NCBI GenBank assembly: GCA_030248195.1
Contig: JASAND010028842.1
Location: 1 to 64,000 of the forward strand
DNA: 64,000 nt
Source of the DNA: Trissonchulus latispiculum
Taxonomy: Eukaryota > Nematoda > Enoplea > Enoplida > Ironidae
Reading direction: 5' to 3'
This document shows, piece by piece, positions 10,056 to 21,125 of the stretch; the first letter of the stretch is position 1, and every line of letters begins with the position of its first letter. A program made the position numbers and the translations under genes. The notes under the pieces were generated by a model. It was not told where the DNA came from and did no database searches. It worked only from the letters and a program-made list of their open reading frames with translations.

Positions 10056-12337
10056 CGGTGTCACAGGGAAAATTTTCCCCCGTGAAATCTTTCCCCCCGG
10101 AAAAATTTCACTAGGGAAATTTTTCCCCCCGGAAAATTTTCCCTAGGGAAATCTTTCCCCTCGGAAAAATTTCACTAGGGAATTCTTTCCCCCCGGAAAA
10201 ATTTCCCTGACGTAGTAAATATTTTTCTGGATGGTATTAATTGTAGGAATTTAAACTAATCTTTACAGCTTTTACTCCAAATGCTACATTTCCAATTATT
10301 TTGGTATATATATTTATTCATTCTTCCTTTCCACCCTTTAATACTGTTGAATTGAATTTACTTAAATTAAGCATATATAGTCAGAGGGGAAAAAAGAATC
10401 ACCGCCAAGGTGGGGGAAAAACAACGGCTCACCCTGCTCGGCTGGCACATGATAGCGATACAAAATCTAGTGCAAATGAAAGTTCGAGTCTTGTACTTTA
10501 AGATCATAATACAAATTACCTTACCTGTCGATTGAGCCTTCGTGTGGCATGGGTCCGAAGTTGACACCCAAAAATTGCCCAAAAACCTACGGATTTTTCA
10601 AATTTTCTAAGATTATGCCAATCTTACTGGTAATGGTTGCAGGAGTTCTTTTGTGCATGAAGGGGTTTGTGGATGTGCTCTATAACGTGGGCTAGTCGGA
10701 TTTTCGCTAGGTGACACGGTTGAGAAATAGTGACCATCTTTCCCCCCCCCCCACACACTTTTCCCACCAGAGGGGGGAAAAACAACGGTGTGCTTTTTCC
10801 CCCGCAGTTTCGTTTTTTTATTTAAGCAAAAATAACGACTAATTGTTTGCTCATTTGAACTGTTATACCCCCCAATTGACCTTCCGCTGTAATGGGTGGG
10901 TGTGTCTGATGTGTTTTTAGTGTGTTTGTTGTATGAATGTACGTATGTGTGTTTTGCAAATGTTAAGTAATTTATGTGTCTGAAAGTTATGTCTCTGAAA
11001 ATTATGTGTTTGAAATGTATGTGTATGAGATTTGTTCCTAAACTGGTTTCTAATAACGTGTTTTTGTTCAGCCGCTAGGCGGCGCTTTCGAGTAGCAAAA
11101 CTAGATAGGAACCTTCAACCAATGAAAACTTTCCAGCCTGCTTTCAAAAATCAATACTCTTATCTGATTGGCTATTCAGGGGGGTGGTCCGACGCAAGAA
11201 TGAAAAGTAGTTAGTCTAAAAGTTTTCTTTCGTGGTGAATAGTCGGGTTTTAAAGCTGAGTCATCCCTATACGTATCTTCACGTTATCGTTTCCCCCTGA
11301 GCTGTGTTTCTTTATAACTGTCCCAATTTCGCTAGGATCCCTGGTGCCTCTGACTATTTCTACTGCCTCCTTTCTACACTGTCTTGATTCCCCCACTATT
11401 ATATTTAACCGTCCCCTGGTTTAGGTCGCTCCGGCCAAACCCTCCCCTATTTATATTATTTATGTAATCCTGTCTATTCGTGAAAATTCTCTGGCTGTTC
11501 CTATACTCTTTGTAGTTCCTGTTTGGGTAAATTAGTAAGTAATTGGAAGTTAGCTAAAGTGTAAATTGTGTATTTGTTTATTAGTCCTTAATAATTTTGT
11601 GAATTCTGTTTTGATATGAACATTTGTTTAGTTAGGTTTTGAAAATTAAATAAGGTCTCCAACTACGTGTAGAATTAGGTCATAGCGTTTACTGTTCGGT
11701 AGGCAGTTAGGTAGTTAGAAGTCTGGCAGTCTGAGTTTAGGTTTGAGTGTATTTATGTGGTGTTGTCTCGTATGAATTTGAGTTAGGGTCACTGTTGTTC
11801 CATTAGCTAGTTGGCGAGGTTGTTGCTACAGGTCGACTGGAACAACATCTCCTTCAGGTCTGCCGTTTCCTAGCGCGCAGTTCCCACTCGTAGTGCTTAG
11901 TAGTCAGGTCGCCTTCTACTAGCATTACACCGCTGCCGAAAAGCGCCATATGACCTGCCCCTGTAGAGGAATGCTGGCAAATATGCCCAGGGGGGCAAAT
12001 CATGCGGATAACAAGAAAATTAGGGTCATAAACAATATTTTTGTGATACTATGAACTGTGGACATTCCAGAGAGTTTCACAAGTGTGGATATGCAAAAGA
12101 CTACACCCGAAATGGATGACCCCTGAACACTTTTGTGCGATTTTGGCACCCATCATAAATAAAATACTCAATTTCTTGCGGGTTAATACTGCAAAATGGT
12201 GTATTTTATCATTGCAAGTTAACACAAAAGGCGATCAAATTATAAATTATCAAAAAATAAGATTTTGTAGACCAAAAATCTTAATTTCCTGGCAATGTTG
12301 GCCCATTGCTAAGTTTGGCTTATATGATGGATAATAC

Positions 12338-12756
12338 CAAGAGTACATAATAGATAAGAGTATGACAACAGGCAGGCTCTCTGTAATCAGAGCAAAAACT
12401 ATGCTATGCGCGCCATCGGCTAACCCCCCCCACACAAATTGACCCCCTCTCACACCGCCCCTATATGGGTACGGGGTCCAAACGGGGGTCGCTCACTGCT
12501 TTGCATAATTACACGTTATAATTAACCGAGGCCTAATTTGGGAACAGGGTGCAAGCGTGTATGTTTAACATATGCATGTAGAAAACATACTAAGCGAGTG
12601 AGCGACCTCCGTTTGGAACTATGTACCCATATAGGGGCGGTGTGAGAGGGGGTCAATTTGTGGGGGGGGGTTAGCCGATAGCGCGCATAGCATAGTTTTT
12701 GCTCTGATAACAGAGAGCCTGCTTGTTGTCATACTCTTATCTATTATGTACTCTTG
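12338..12756. mobile_element. CAAGAG-family MITE, complete, 7-bp TSD
   Basis: The ends are inverted repeats (CAAGAGTACATAATAGATAA and its inverse). The 7-bp direct repeat ATAATAC lies at 12331-12337 and 12757-12763. Nearly the whole 419 bp is a palindrome, including a GTGTGAGAGGGGGTCAATTT block and its inverse. No coding capacity. Confidence 0.85.
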
Positions 12757-13345
12757 ATAATACTAAGCCTGGCTGCCGGCTAACTAACTAACTAACTAAC
12801 TTGTAGTCCGTAGTTTAATGCTTCCTCTTATTAATAGAACTATAATTTTAGTTTTGTAGAAGTTCCTTTCCCAATTGTAGGCGAAACGCAAGTTTTCCGA
12901 TTTTTTTGCAGACTTAAGCAAAGTTTCTCGAGGGATATCGGTTATGTTCGATATGTACCTATTATCAAACGTAGCTGGGGAACGTCTTTTAGAAAGATAC
13001 TATGTATGAATTCGCTATTTTTTATGGATCGCCATTTCCAATGACAACCTTCGGCGTGCGAAGAAAATGCACTACAATTGATGGAAAATTTGCTCGTAAT
13101 GAAATAGAATTAGATTAAAATGTCAGACACACTGTAGAACTGGAATGAACTGTAGGAATATTAATTTTAATGAAATGTGTTGCCTACTTTAAGTTAGGAT
13201 GAACCTCGGCGCAGTGATTTCTTACTGCGCTAGAAGTTGAGGATCATGACGTCAAGGCTAGAATTTAAAAATTCTAGCATGTCTAACATCTAGCTAGAAA
13301 TCATATCTTCCCAACGAGTGCCTTAGTCACTTGTCCTTTGCTCAG

Positions 13346-13421
13346 CGTTTATTCGAGATAACCCAAAGGGCGGCCATCCTTCCGGAGATGCGTGCTACCA
13401 CAGACTTGACAACTGCCTCTG
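13346..13421 (+). other. Exon-like segment inside the 4.1 kb element
   Basis: A pyrimidine-rich acceptor (TCCTTTGCTCAG) and a GTAAGC donor frame an open 76-nt segment (RLFEITQRAAILPEM..). It is too short to assign. It may be a relic of a transposon-encoded protein or chance. Confidence 0.2.
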
Positions 13422-14193
13422 GTAAGCTGCATGAGCGGTTACTCAGTGTCACCTCAAAGTTCAAAGTTGCTTTCAAGAAAAAGAAAGGTGGCACTACTCC
13501 TAACTGGATCACCACACTGTAGTGAGGCGTACGTAAAAAATTTTGATAAGATTAGAAAAGAGACTGAAAGTAACCACCGGTACCTACTACGATATCGGAA
13601 GCTACCTAATCCTAATTGACTCTTGATGGAGGGTCTAAGATTGGAACGTATATTTTAGTTACTTAGTATGCGGAATAAAAAATTAAAATTAATTTTAAAA
13701 CGGCTACTACAGTTGGTGGATTAAAGTAGAGCCGATGAATCCAAAGTGACATTAATAAAATCGCATTTTATTAACACTTTAATTCCACATTAAAGATGTA
13801 CTAAAATGAATTTAAAATTATAATATAACCGTAATCCAGTTCTTTTAATTAGTCTGATTAAGCATTAAGCCGTTTAATAAATGCTTTGTTTCTTTTGGGC
13901 AGATTATTATTTTTTGTTTATGTAGATTGTTGAAGGTTGGGAAAGAATAGCTACGAAAATATCAAAATAATTGGACATGTAACAACTATAACAACGTAAC
14001 ATGAAATTACCTATAAAGTTTAACTACTATAACTATAAATACCATACACATTAAGCACAAAAATTTACTATTAGGGAAATTTTTCCGGGGGGAAAGAAAT
14101 CTCTAGTGAAATTCTTCCGGGGGGAAAAATTTCCCTGGGGAAATTTTTCCGGGGGGAAAGAATTCACGGGGGAAAATTTTCCCTGTGACACCG

Positions 14194-16231
14194 ACAAATG
14201 ATCAAAATTCCGGTTAAGCGCGCAGCTCACCCATGTATGCGAGATGAATCAAGGCTTGCGTATTAAACTAAATCTCCCTACATGTTCAACATATAAAGAC
14301 TTCAGCCAGCTACACATTTTCAATGTTGTGAAAACGAAAAAGCATGCTGAATAATGTATAATAGCCGGCCGGAAAATAACATCTTTGCGTATGCCTAAAA
14401 CAACGGGGAATGTTACAAATGGAAGACAAGACGGCATTTTAGCATTTCGATGCGATGCGATGCGAAATCGGTGGTTAAGAAAATGAATGGACACTCGAAA
14501 ATATTAATTAATAATGAAACTAATACAATAGACTAATTATTTATGTAAGCGGTTTATTGCTATGGTTTGCTTGGTCTTTTGGGGACTCTGTCCAAGTTGG
14601 ATGTGGTTTGAGTTTTCTGTGGCTTGTTTTCCTGTCGAGACCATACATTAACAAGGGTACCAATTCCAGAGGGGTCCTGTACCTGTTTTAGCGCAAATTT
14701 TACTTGCCCTTGTACCTTATCTCAAATTTGGGGGGAGGGTCCCAGCAGAAAATTTACTAGAAAAAAGTGCAATTATTGCAAAATTTGAACGAATTTAGCG
14801 CAAAATTAGCTATTTTACAGCCACTGTAAAGCAAAATAAGCAGTCTTTAGCGAGTTTTGGAATTTGTTTGAAAATTTAAAAAATATTAGTTATTTTTGTC
14901 TAAAATTTCCATTAATTTTCAGTTTGACCTGCCTTTCCTGGCACTGTCCCTTCCTTGTCCCATGGCTCTGATTTTAGTAGCCCTTGTACCGAACCTCTAA
15001 TTTTTGAGGGGTCCCGTACCCCCCCCTCCCCCCCATACCCCCCTTGTTAAAGTGTGCGAGACGGTAGTTTTTTATTTGGTACCGTATAAAAACTGGTAGA
15101 AATTAAAAAATGCTTTTATGTTTAGCTATTTTTGTATAATATTGATTATTTTTCATCACTTACCTATTGTTTTAGTGCGGATTATTCTTTGATTTTATTT
15201 GATATTGTATTAGGGCAGATCAGACAGGTACAGGATGCCGCATGCCGCCGATAAATTGTATTTTTCGTTTTTTGCCAAAAAACAAGACAGTGTGGAATAT
15301 CAGTCAGTCAGACGTGTTAAGCCTAAGTCTAAGATCCTAAATTTACAGTAATCTACAGAATTTTACAGTAATTCTACAGTATTTCTACAGTATGTCTACA
15401 GTAATTTAATTTACAGTGTGAAGTTGGCAGTACATGTACAAAAATAGTTATACTGTAGTTTTGGGATGTAATTGTGATGAGAGAATTAACATTTGAAACG
15501 ACAGATGTTTGAAATTATACTTTGACATGATAACAATCAATCATTTTATACTGATGTGTACGGTTGGCTTTATCGATTGGGATGCACTATATAAGACTCT
15601 GTAAAAACTAGTTTGTTGCAGTTGAGCTGGGGGATGGTGTAGTTGGGCTCCGCCATTATATCACTTTACGGTCAATTGTGTGGTTTGTGTGTAACCTCTT
15701 CAGCGAATGTTGGTTGAGTTTTGTAACGAATATTTGATACTTATTTTGACAAATGTGAACTTATTTTAAGTTTAAATAAAGTTAACTTGTATTTTCGTAG
15801 AACTAGGAGGAGTTGCAGTAGGAAGAGGTTTTTAGCGTCGCACACCTTAGACCAGAACCTGCACCTAGTTTCCTAAATTTACACGAAGTCCGGTCTTTAT
15901 TTCGAGATTTACATGCGCATACAGGACCAAACTTCACAACAGCTTCGGATTCTGGGGAGAGGCGGTCTCCAGGTTGGGGGGGGTGCGTGAATCCCCCCTC
16001 CCAGATGTATGGTGAAAATGGATACCTATTTAATTAATTACGTTTCCTGAATCGTCGGAGCAAACGCAACATGTTGCTCGTTTATCTCCGCTAGTAAGAC
16101 ATCCATTAACTGCTCATGGCTCTAACTTCAGTTTGTACGTTGACAGTGACCATATCTTTCGTACACATTAAAAGTTTCAAGTGTCACATTTTATTTCAAA
16201 GTTTAAAGTATATCAAACAGTCATTGGTCCT
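14194..16231. other. Intergenic, repeat-like; tandem TCTACAGTA units
   Basis: No gene is seen. At 15345-15420 a TCTACAGTA-type unit recurs about six times. At 15590-15600 a TATATAAG box is followed by a transcript-like stretch with AATAAAG near 15776 and a GGGGAGAGGCGG purine run at 15954-15965, which could be a solo LTR remnant, though no paired repeat was found in the window. Confidence 0.3.
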
Positions 16232-18350
16232 TCAGTAGTAGAATTCAGTCTTAAAGTTTTTGAACATAACGGAATGCTTGTTGTTGGCCATACAGGTGTA
16301 GATTCCTTGATCGCCCACTGTGGCCGGATCAATCTCAATCTTGCTCTTCTGAGTTCGCAGATCAATTCTCTTCATGTAAATCTGAAAAAGGAAAAATCGA
16401 AATATTAGTAAAGATTATTAATGGAATTAGTGAAGATTTATTCGAAGTAGATTAATTAATGGACACCTGGTAATCTGAAATGCAGACATGAAAGAAATCG
16501 AAATATCAGTGGGATCTTAAAAGATTAATTCGAAGTAGATTACCTAATTAATGGGCGCCTGGTTACAGTGCTAAACTGACCTGTCATAATTTGAGTTGAC
16601 GAAATTTATTCCAATTTTTCATTTATTAGTTTAATAGTTTATTAACTTATTTACTAAGAATTGTACTACAGAATATGAATCGAAGCCGCTGAAATGAGCA
16701 TGATAAATCGAAACAATCGAAATCGATTCACGTAAATTTTAAAAGGTTCAACTTAATGCATTTTCGATTAAACTTAGATATAGTGAAAATCCTCACCCTA
16801 GACACGTTTGTGCAATTCTTTCTACCCTGACTGAAATCAACCTTTTGCAATCTGAAGTTTGGACTTCATTCTGACTGCACAAAATTTCTCGCTAAGCCTT
16901 AAAATGCCAAAAAATTGCTGCAGAACAGACATGGGCTGAAAATAAATTTTGTGGCGGGAGGGCAGTGTCTGAAATCTTTAGAAAATTACTTCAATTTTTT
17001 GGCTCAGAAAGAATCGGGTTAAAGCCTGCGAGGGGTAGCTTAGTCTGTTCCTAGCCTAAGGTGTGGGTCAATTCCGGTTATGGCACTAATTTTCAGTTCT
17101 GTTATGACACTAATGAGTTCACTAATGGTGTTTCCTTACATGAGTATTTTTCTTGAGCGGTATCTCCATTCCGTCCTTGAACCACTTTATCTGAGGAGTA
17201 GGATCGCCCTCCGCTTCGCAGACCAGGAGTATCTTGTAGCCCAGTTTGTAGGTTTGAGCAAAATGGGAGGCTCGGGTAATCTTGGCGCCCTAAAACGAAA
17301 AATATCGACAGAATATTCAAATTAGGCAAGTGGTTGATGCAGGGGGTTTGTAAGAGGCACCTTTTTGTAAGGACCTTCGCTCTCCAGCAGGAGCAACTCT
17401 TTACTTTCTATATTCATTCATGCTTAACGTCAAAGCTTTCCCTGCATCGTGTCAGTTTTGAGTTTCAAAACGTTTTTGAGTTTCAAGAAAGTTTTCAAGA
17501 TTTCCAGTTTCCTACCACCCATGGCCAGCCCCCAAGTTAGTCCAGCAGTACGTCAATTGAAGCGCTGAACGCCCTTTACCAATGGACATTTAACACCTTA
17601 ATGATTTTGCTTTGCTTTTTTACAATTTTTACACTACAAATTAATTCATCAGCATATTTAGTAAATTTAATATGATTTAGTAGAAAAGGTAAAGGTAAAG
17701 ACAACCCCCGGAGAATTCTCCTACTCTTGTCCGGGTATAGGGTGCCGGTGCTCATCTTGACAGCCCTTGAGCCAGGAGTGCCACCTCGAATCATGACTAG
17801 AAACGTGGAGGCAGATGCCCTACACGGTCTCTTGTTACCTCCCACAGCAGTGGTACCCATTTACCGACCAATTAAGGACGGATAGCTGGATTGGCTGAAA
17901 CCCACGGCGAACATGTGCTTAGTCCCTTGATCGCCTAGTCTTTCGTGTGTCGCTTCTGCTAGCACGTGCTAAGTTGAAAAAAGCGACACACGAAAGAACA
18001 GGCGAGTCGCCTGTTCTTTCGTGTGTCGCTTCTGCTCGCTTCTGCTAAGTTGAAAAAAGCGACACACGAAAGAATCGCCCCTTGCTCAAGAGGATTTGTG
18101 AAAGGCAGCTAAATAATTTAGTTATTTCAGAAATATGTATTTATATTTATTTTCAAACCTTTGGATGGGCCAGCTCTTTATCGGTCATGGAGGCTTCCTT
18201 GATGTTTGCAAAGGGAAATAGGCTCGCGGAGGACCCACCTTTTCGAGCCCCCTTTCGGGCACCCCCTTTGGCGCTCTCCCCCTCGAAAACGGTGAAAGTA
18301 ATGAAAATAATCAGGCTACTCAAGTATTTCAGCAACATATAGACTAGCAT
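16232..18350 (-). CDS. oig-4: OIG-4-like secreted single-Ig protein, gene 2 (163 aa)
   Basis: Exons 18350-18159, 17289-17140 and 16381-16232 (192, 150 and 150 nt) join in phase 0 exactly as in gene 1. There is an N-terminal hydrophobic signal segment (LLKYLSSLIIFITFTVF), then a basic GGARKGARKGG stretch and an FPFANIKE block shared with gene 1. The Ig domain has Cys in KILLVCEAEGDP, Trp in IKWFKDG and Cys in DQGIYTCMANN, and ends KNFKTEFYY. The third exon is nearly identical to that of gene 1 and the first exon is the most diverged. A TTTCAG lies 20 nt upstream of the ATG. The two genes are convergent, so the pair arose by inverted duplication or duplication plus inversion. The role is presumed the same as gene 1, outside muscle or synaptic cells unless shown otherwise. 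Confidence 0.87.
17690..17870 (-). mobile_element. SINE or RTE-tail-like repeat
   Basis: Read on the minus strand, a GC-richer 170-bp body (GGTAACAAGAGACC..GTATAGGGTGCCGG region) ends in TTTACCTTTACC, the short tandem tail typical of RTE-mobilised elements. It lies between exons 1 and 2 of OIG-4-like gene 2. There is only one copy in the window, so the family is inferred. Confidence 0.35.
17938..18077. repeat. Tandem pair of hairpins
   Basis: TCTTTCGTGTGTCGCTTCTG and its inverse (AGCGACACACGAAAGA) occur twice in succession, giving two stem-loops with 20-bp stems and, at the centre (17998-18018), an AACAGGCGAGTCGCCTGTT palindrome. It lies in intron 1 of OIG-4-like gene 2. Confidence 0.75.
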
Positions 18351-20699
18351 GAAGCGTGATTCAGGGACACCTGAAATTGAGACTGAGTTAATTAACGAGA
18401 ATTAGTTTTAATTAATTGAAGAACTTAATAGAATAGAGTAACATCCTTGAAATGATTAAGAAAGTTCATGAATCAATACAAGTTAGAATTTGCATCGGAT
18501 TAACGGGGTTGAGTCATCCCTTAGTATATATCACATTTAAAAAGAAAAACGTGCCAATATAAAATGAAACTGAAATTTTATAGATTTTGTTATAAAATAT
18601 ATATTAAATGAAAAATTTTCGATTTAACACATATATTTTTGGGGGCGTAAAAGTAAATAAGAGAGTTCCAATAGCGAAGCTTGCCCTGAACAGCCTTTTC
18701 GGCAACCTCAAATGACTATGGCGTTTAGAAAAAAGCAGATATCTAATTTCATTAGAAAAAGAGTAGGTCTTATTTCGTGTGAACTTTTGCCAACTTGAGA
18801 AAACTTTGATTTCAGCAGCAAAAAAGAAGGTTCAAACTTTTCTAGACAAGAAAAAGTTCACATGAAGCACTTCCTAAGACCTCTTCTAATGTGCTCATGC
18901 GTGCGTTAAGGGGGAAAGATTTCTACATCTCCTTTCCCCTAATCTTAGAGTTGACTTAATCCTAAAGCCTTTCACTGGCTAGCTTCTAGCTCAAGAGACG
19001 CTTTTAGAGCCTCTACAAGCAAAAGCTAAAACTCAGGCAATGAGAGCTACCTAAGGGCTGGTTTGTGAGATATTTTAGGATCCCATTACTGATTAACGCT
19101 CTTGTTTGAGGTGCAGAACTAAAGATACAGTAGATCTAAAGGGCGTTTCCTGAGAAGAGTTTGTCAGAGTTGACCTATAGTTAAATTTAACTTGATTTTC
19201 TTTCTTTTCAAAAAATTGTGTTATCAAAGCACAACGGCAGAAAACGTGTGCTCAGCGGATTGAGTGATCAATATATAATTAATTATGATACTTGTTACAT
19301 TGAAAACCAATTTGTTGTTTGAAACCTTAAAGTGAGTTCAAAGAATTGAGATTTTACAAATGGCATTTCGATGGTTCTGACTACCAAACATCTCACCAGA
19401 TCTATGTAGAAATTGCGAGTTTAAAGAAATTGGGTATCGATGTAATGGATTAATAATATTCCTTGACTGGGCTACAGATCTGCTAAATAACAGTATTTTC
19501 CGCTAACTCCGAAAGGTTGAAATAAGCGTAATAGACTAGTCTCAACGCCCGGGGATGTGGCTCAGTGGTAGAGCGTTCTACTCGAGATCCAAAGTTCGGC
19601 GGTTCGATCCCCGCCGTGGACACATTTTCTTTATATCATCTGTTCTTTCGTAGATCACTAAATTGCGATATTAATTGCAATTACATCAAGAAAATAAAGT
19701 AAACGCGGGCAGGCAGGCAGGCAAGGATACAAGGCATCAACCTTGAAGAAATAATGAAAAACGTCTGACCTGCAGTCACTAAGCAGGGAAAGCCAATGGC
19801 CGCCGTAACGATTAGCTCCCTCCTGTATCGACAGTGTAAGCGGTGCTGCAATGGTGTATAATTGTAAGGGGGTTTTTCGGGTTGCGGAGTTGGGAGGAAG
19901 TTGTTAAGGAAGCCACCCGCACATAGGTTTGCTTGCCAACCTAAAAGAAAGAGTTAAGGAGAAATTTCTCATCTTTATGACGAAGTCCAGAGTATCGGTG
20001 CTTGCAGCAATTTCAAGTCATTTGGCCACTAGAACCTGTAATTATAATTAACGATAACTTGGAGGAATTGATAGTTTTCAGCTAACCAATTGGCAATAAA
20101 GCAAGCCATAAAACATAGCTGTGTGTGCTGTCAGTATTGTGAAAGACAAAAAAATTGAACTTTATTGACATGATTCAAAAGACAAAAGTGAGAAACTGAA
20201 ATAGAAGAAACAAGAAAAAACATAATTCAAAACAGTGAGTCATTCACACTATGATGTAAAAGAGAATCACAGTATTTGTTTACGACTACGATAAACAGTA
20301 CGAACACGTCAGATTACGCCGTTGACTTCATCATTTTTATTCATCTCAGAGAACTAAATCAGTAAAAGCATTCTGGTTAAAAATCATACCTGAGCGCGAG
20401 GTCAAATTTCACTGACCCTTGCAAAAAATGCCAATATTTTAGCTAAAAAACGTTTTTCGGACGTCTTTTAGCAAAAAATAGTAATTTTAAGTGAAAAAAT
20501 TTTCGGAAATTTTAGTCGTAAAACCTATTTTTTGGGCAATTTGTAATAAGCTGGCTGAAGTCTGAAAAATCCGTTACACAGAAAGGCAGACAGCGAGAAG
20601 ATGTAGATCTACTCTCAGGGCTAAGGATCAAGCTAGCCTAGTTTGGGTCTAACCTAATCCAGACGGTCCGCCTGTCGGGTACGTGAGTTCACTAGTGCC
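18351..20699. other. Intergenic with a hairpin and a tRNA-like repeat
   Basis: An imperfect inverted repeat at about 18765-18895 brings GTGTGAACTTTTGCC near its inverse AAAAGTTCACATG. The tRNA-like repeat at 19550-19622 is followed by a CTGCAGTCACTAAGC segment also found near 4080. No gene is recognised. Confidence 0.35.
19550..19622 (+). repeat. tRNA-like Pol III module
   Basis: GATGTGGCTCAGTGGTAGAG (A box) and GGCGGTTCGATCCCCGCC (B box) at tRNA spacing. The acceptor arms GGGGATG and GTGGAC do not pair, so a functional tRNA is unlikely. It is a relative of the minus-strand module at 3690-3775. Confidence 0.55.
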
Positions 20700-21125
20700 T
20701 CAGGGGAAATAGTTATCAAGGGGACAGTTACGATACCCAACTGACACCCACGGATCGGTATCAGGGGTTACCGCACAAGCAAAAAGAACCTTAAAGTCGG
20801 AACAACCGTCACACTCGAAAACGCAAGACCAAGGCTCCTTATGAGGGCTTCCTTTGGGCTCACTATCAACAGTCCAAGCTTCAATTTCAGCACGATGACA
20901 CGGTTGAGAACAGTTGCAGCAGAATGTTACCTGCGAATGCTCAGGCCCAACTAGAGAACTACCCTCGTGAACAGGAAAAAGCATGATAAAACTGTACTGG
21001 TTGTGGCACTCAGGCCACCGATGAAATGGCAGATTAAGTTGCTTTTCTGGCTCACTAATGTCACTAAAGTCGCTAAGGTTTCCCTGTTCTTCACCGTAAA
21101 TAAACTGAATTGGCTCCAGACTGAT
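20700..21125 (-). CDS. Unrecognised Cys-rich C-terminal exon (141 codons open)
   Basis: The minus-strand frame is open from an AG at 21127-21126 to the TGA at 20702-20700. Composition is protein-like: an acidic stretch (GEEQGNLSDFSDISEPEKQ), then LPFHRWPECHN, a CCNCSQPC cluster and a VFECDGCSDF cluster, ending NCPLDNYFP. The C..C pairs suggest a metal-binding fold. The only preceding AG follows GAAATAG, so the frame opens right after an in-frame TAG, as expected for an exon with a spliced 5' side. No upstream exon could be placed in the GC-richer block at 21.4-22.9 kb. It could instead belong to a mobile element. Confidence 0.45.
   Translation of the reverse strand: MSLEPIQFIYGEEQGNLSDFSDISEPEKQLNLPFHRWPECHNQYSFIMLFPVHEGSSLVGPEHSQVTFCCNCSQPCHRAEIEAWTVDSEPKGSPHKEPWSCVFECDGCSDFKVLFACAVTPDTDPWVSVGYRNCPLDNYFP

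Larger units (their letters stand above)
10056..14193. mobile_element. 4.1 kb element with about 120-bp palindrome-rich terminal inverted repeats
   Basis: The left end reads CGGTGTCACAGGGAAAATTT and the right end is its reverse complement. Inside both ends are tandem units of about 35 bp in which GGAAAAATTTCC-type palindromes alternate with CCCCCCGG. The 3.8 kb interior has no long ORF; it holds a nested CAAGAG MITE (12338-12756) and one exon-like segment (13346-13421). No clear target duplication is visible, so the element borders rest on the inverted repeat alone. Confidence 0.55.

Noticed and set aside
10056..10210. CRISPR-like array because of short spaced repeats
   Set aside because: The units are adjacent palindromes without unique spacers, the setting is eukaryotic, and the array is mirrored at 14075-14193 as a transposon end.
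15590..15965. LTR retrotransposon
   Set aside because: TATA-like, AATAAA and purine-rich motifs occur, but no second LTR, TG..CA pair or pol frame was found.
19550..19622. Functional tRNA gene
   Set aside because: A and B boxes are present but the acceptor and anticodon stems do not pair, so it was listed as a tRNA-like repeat.
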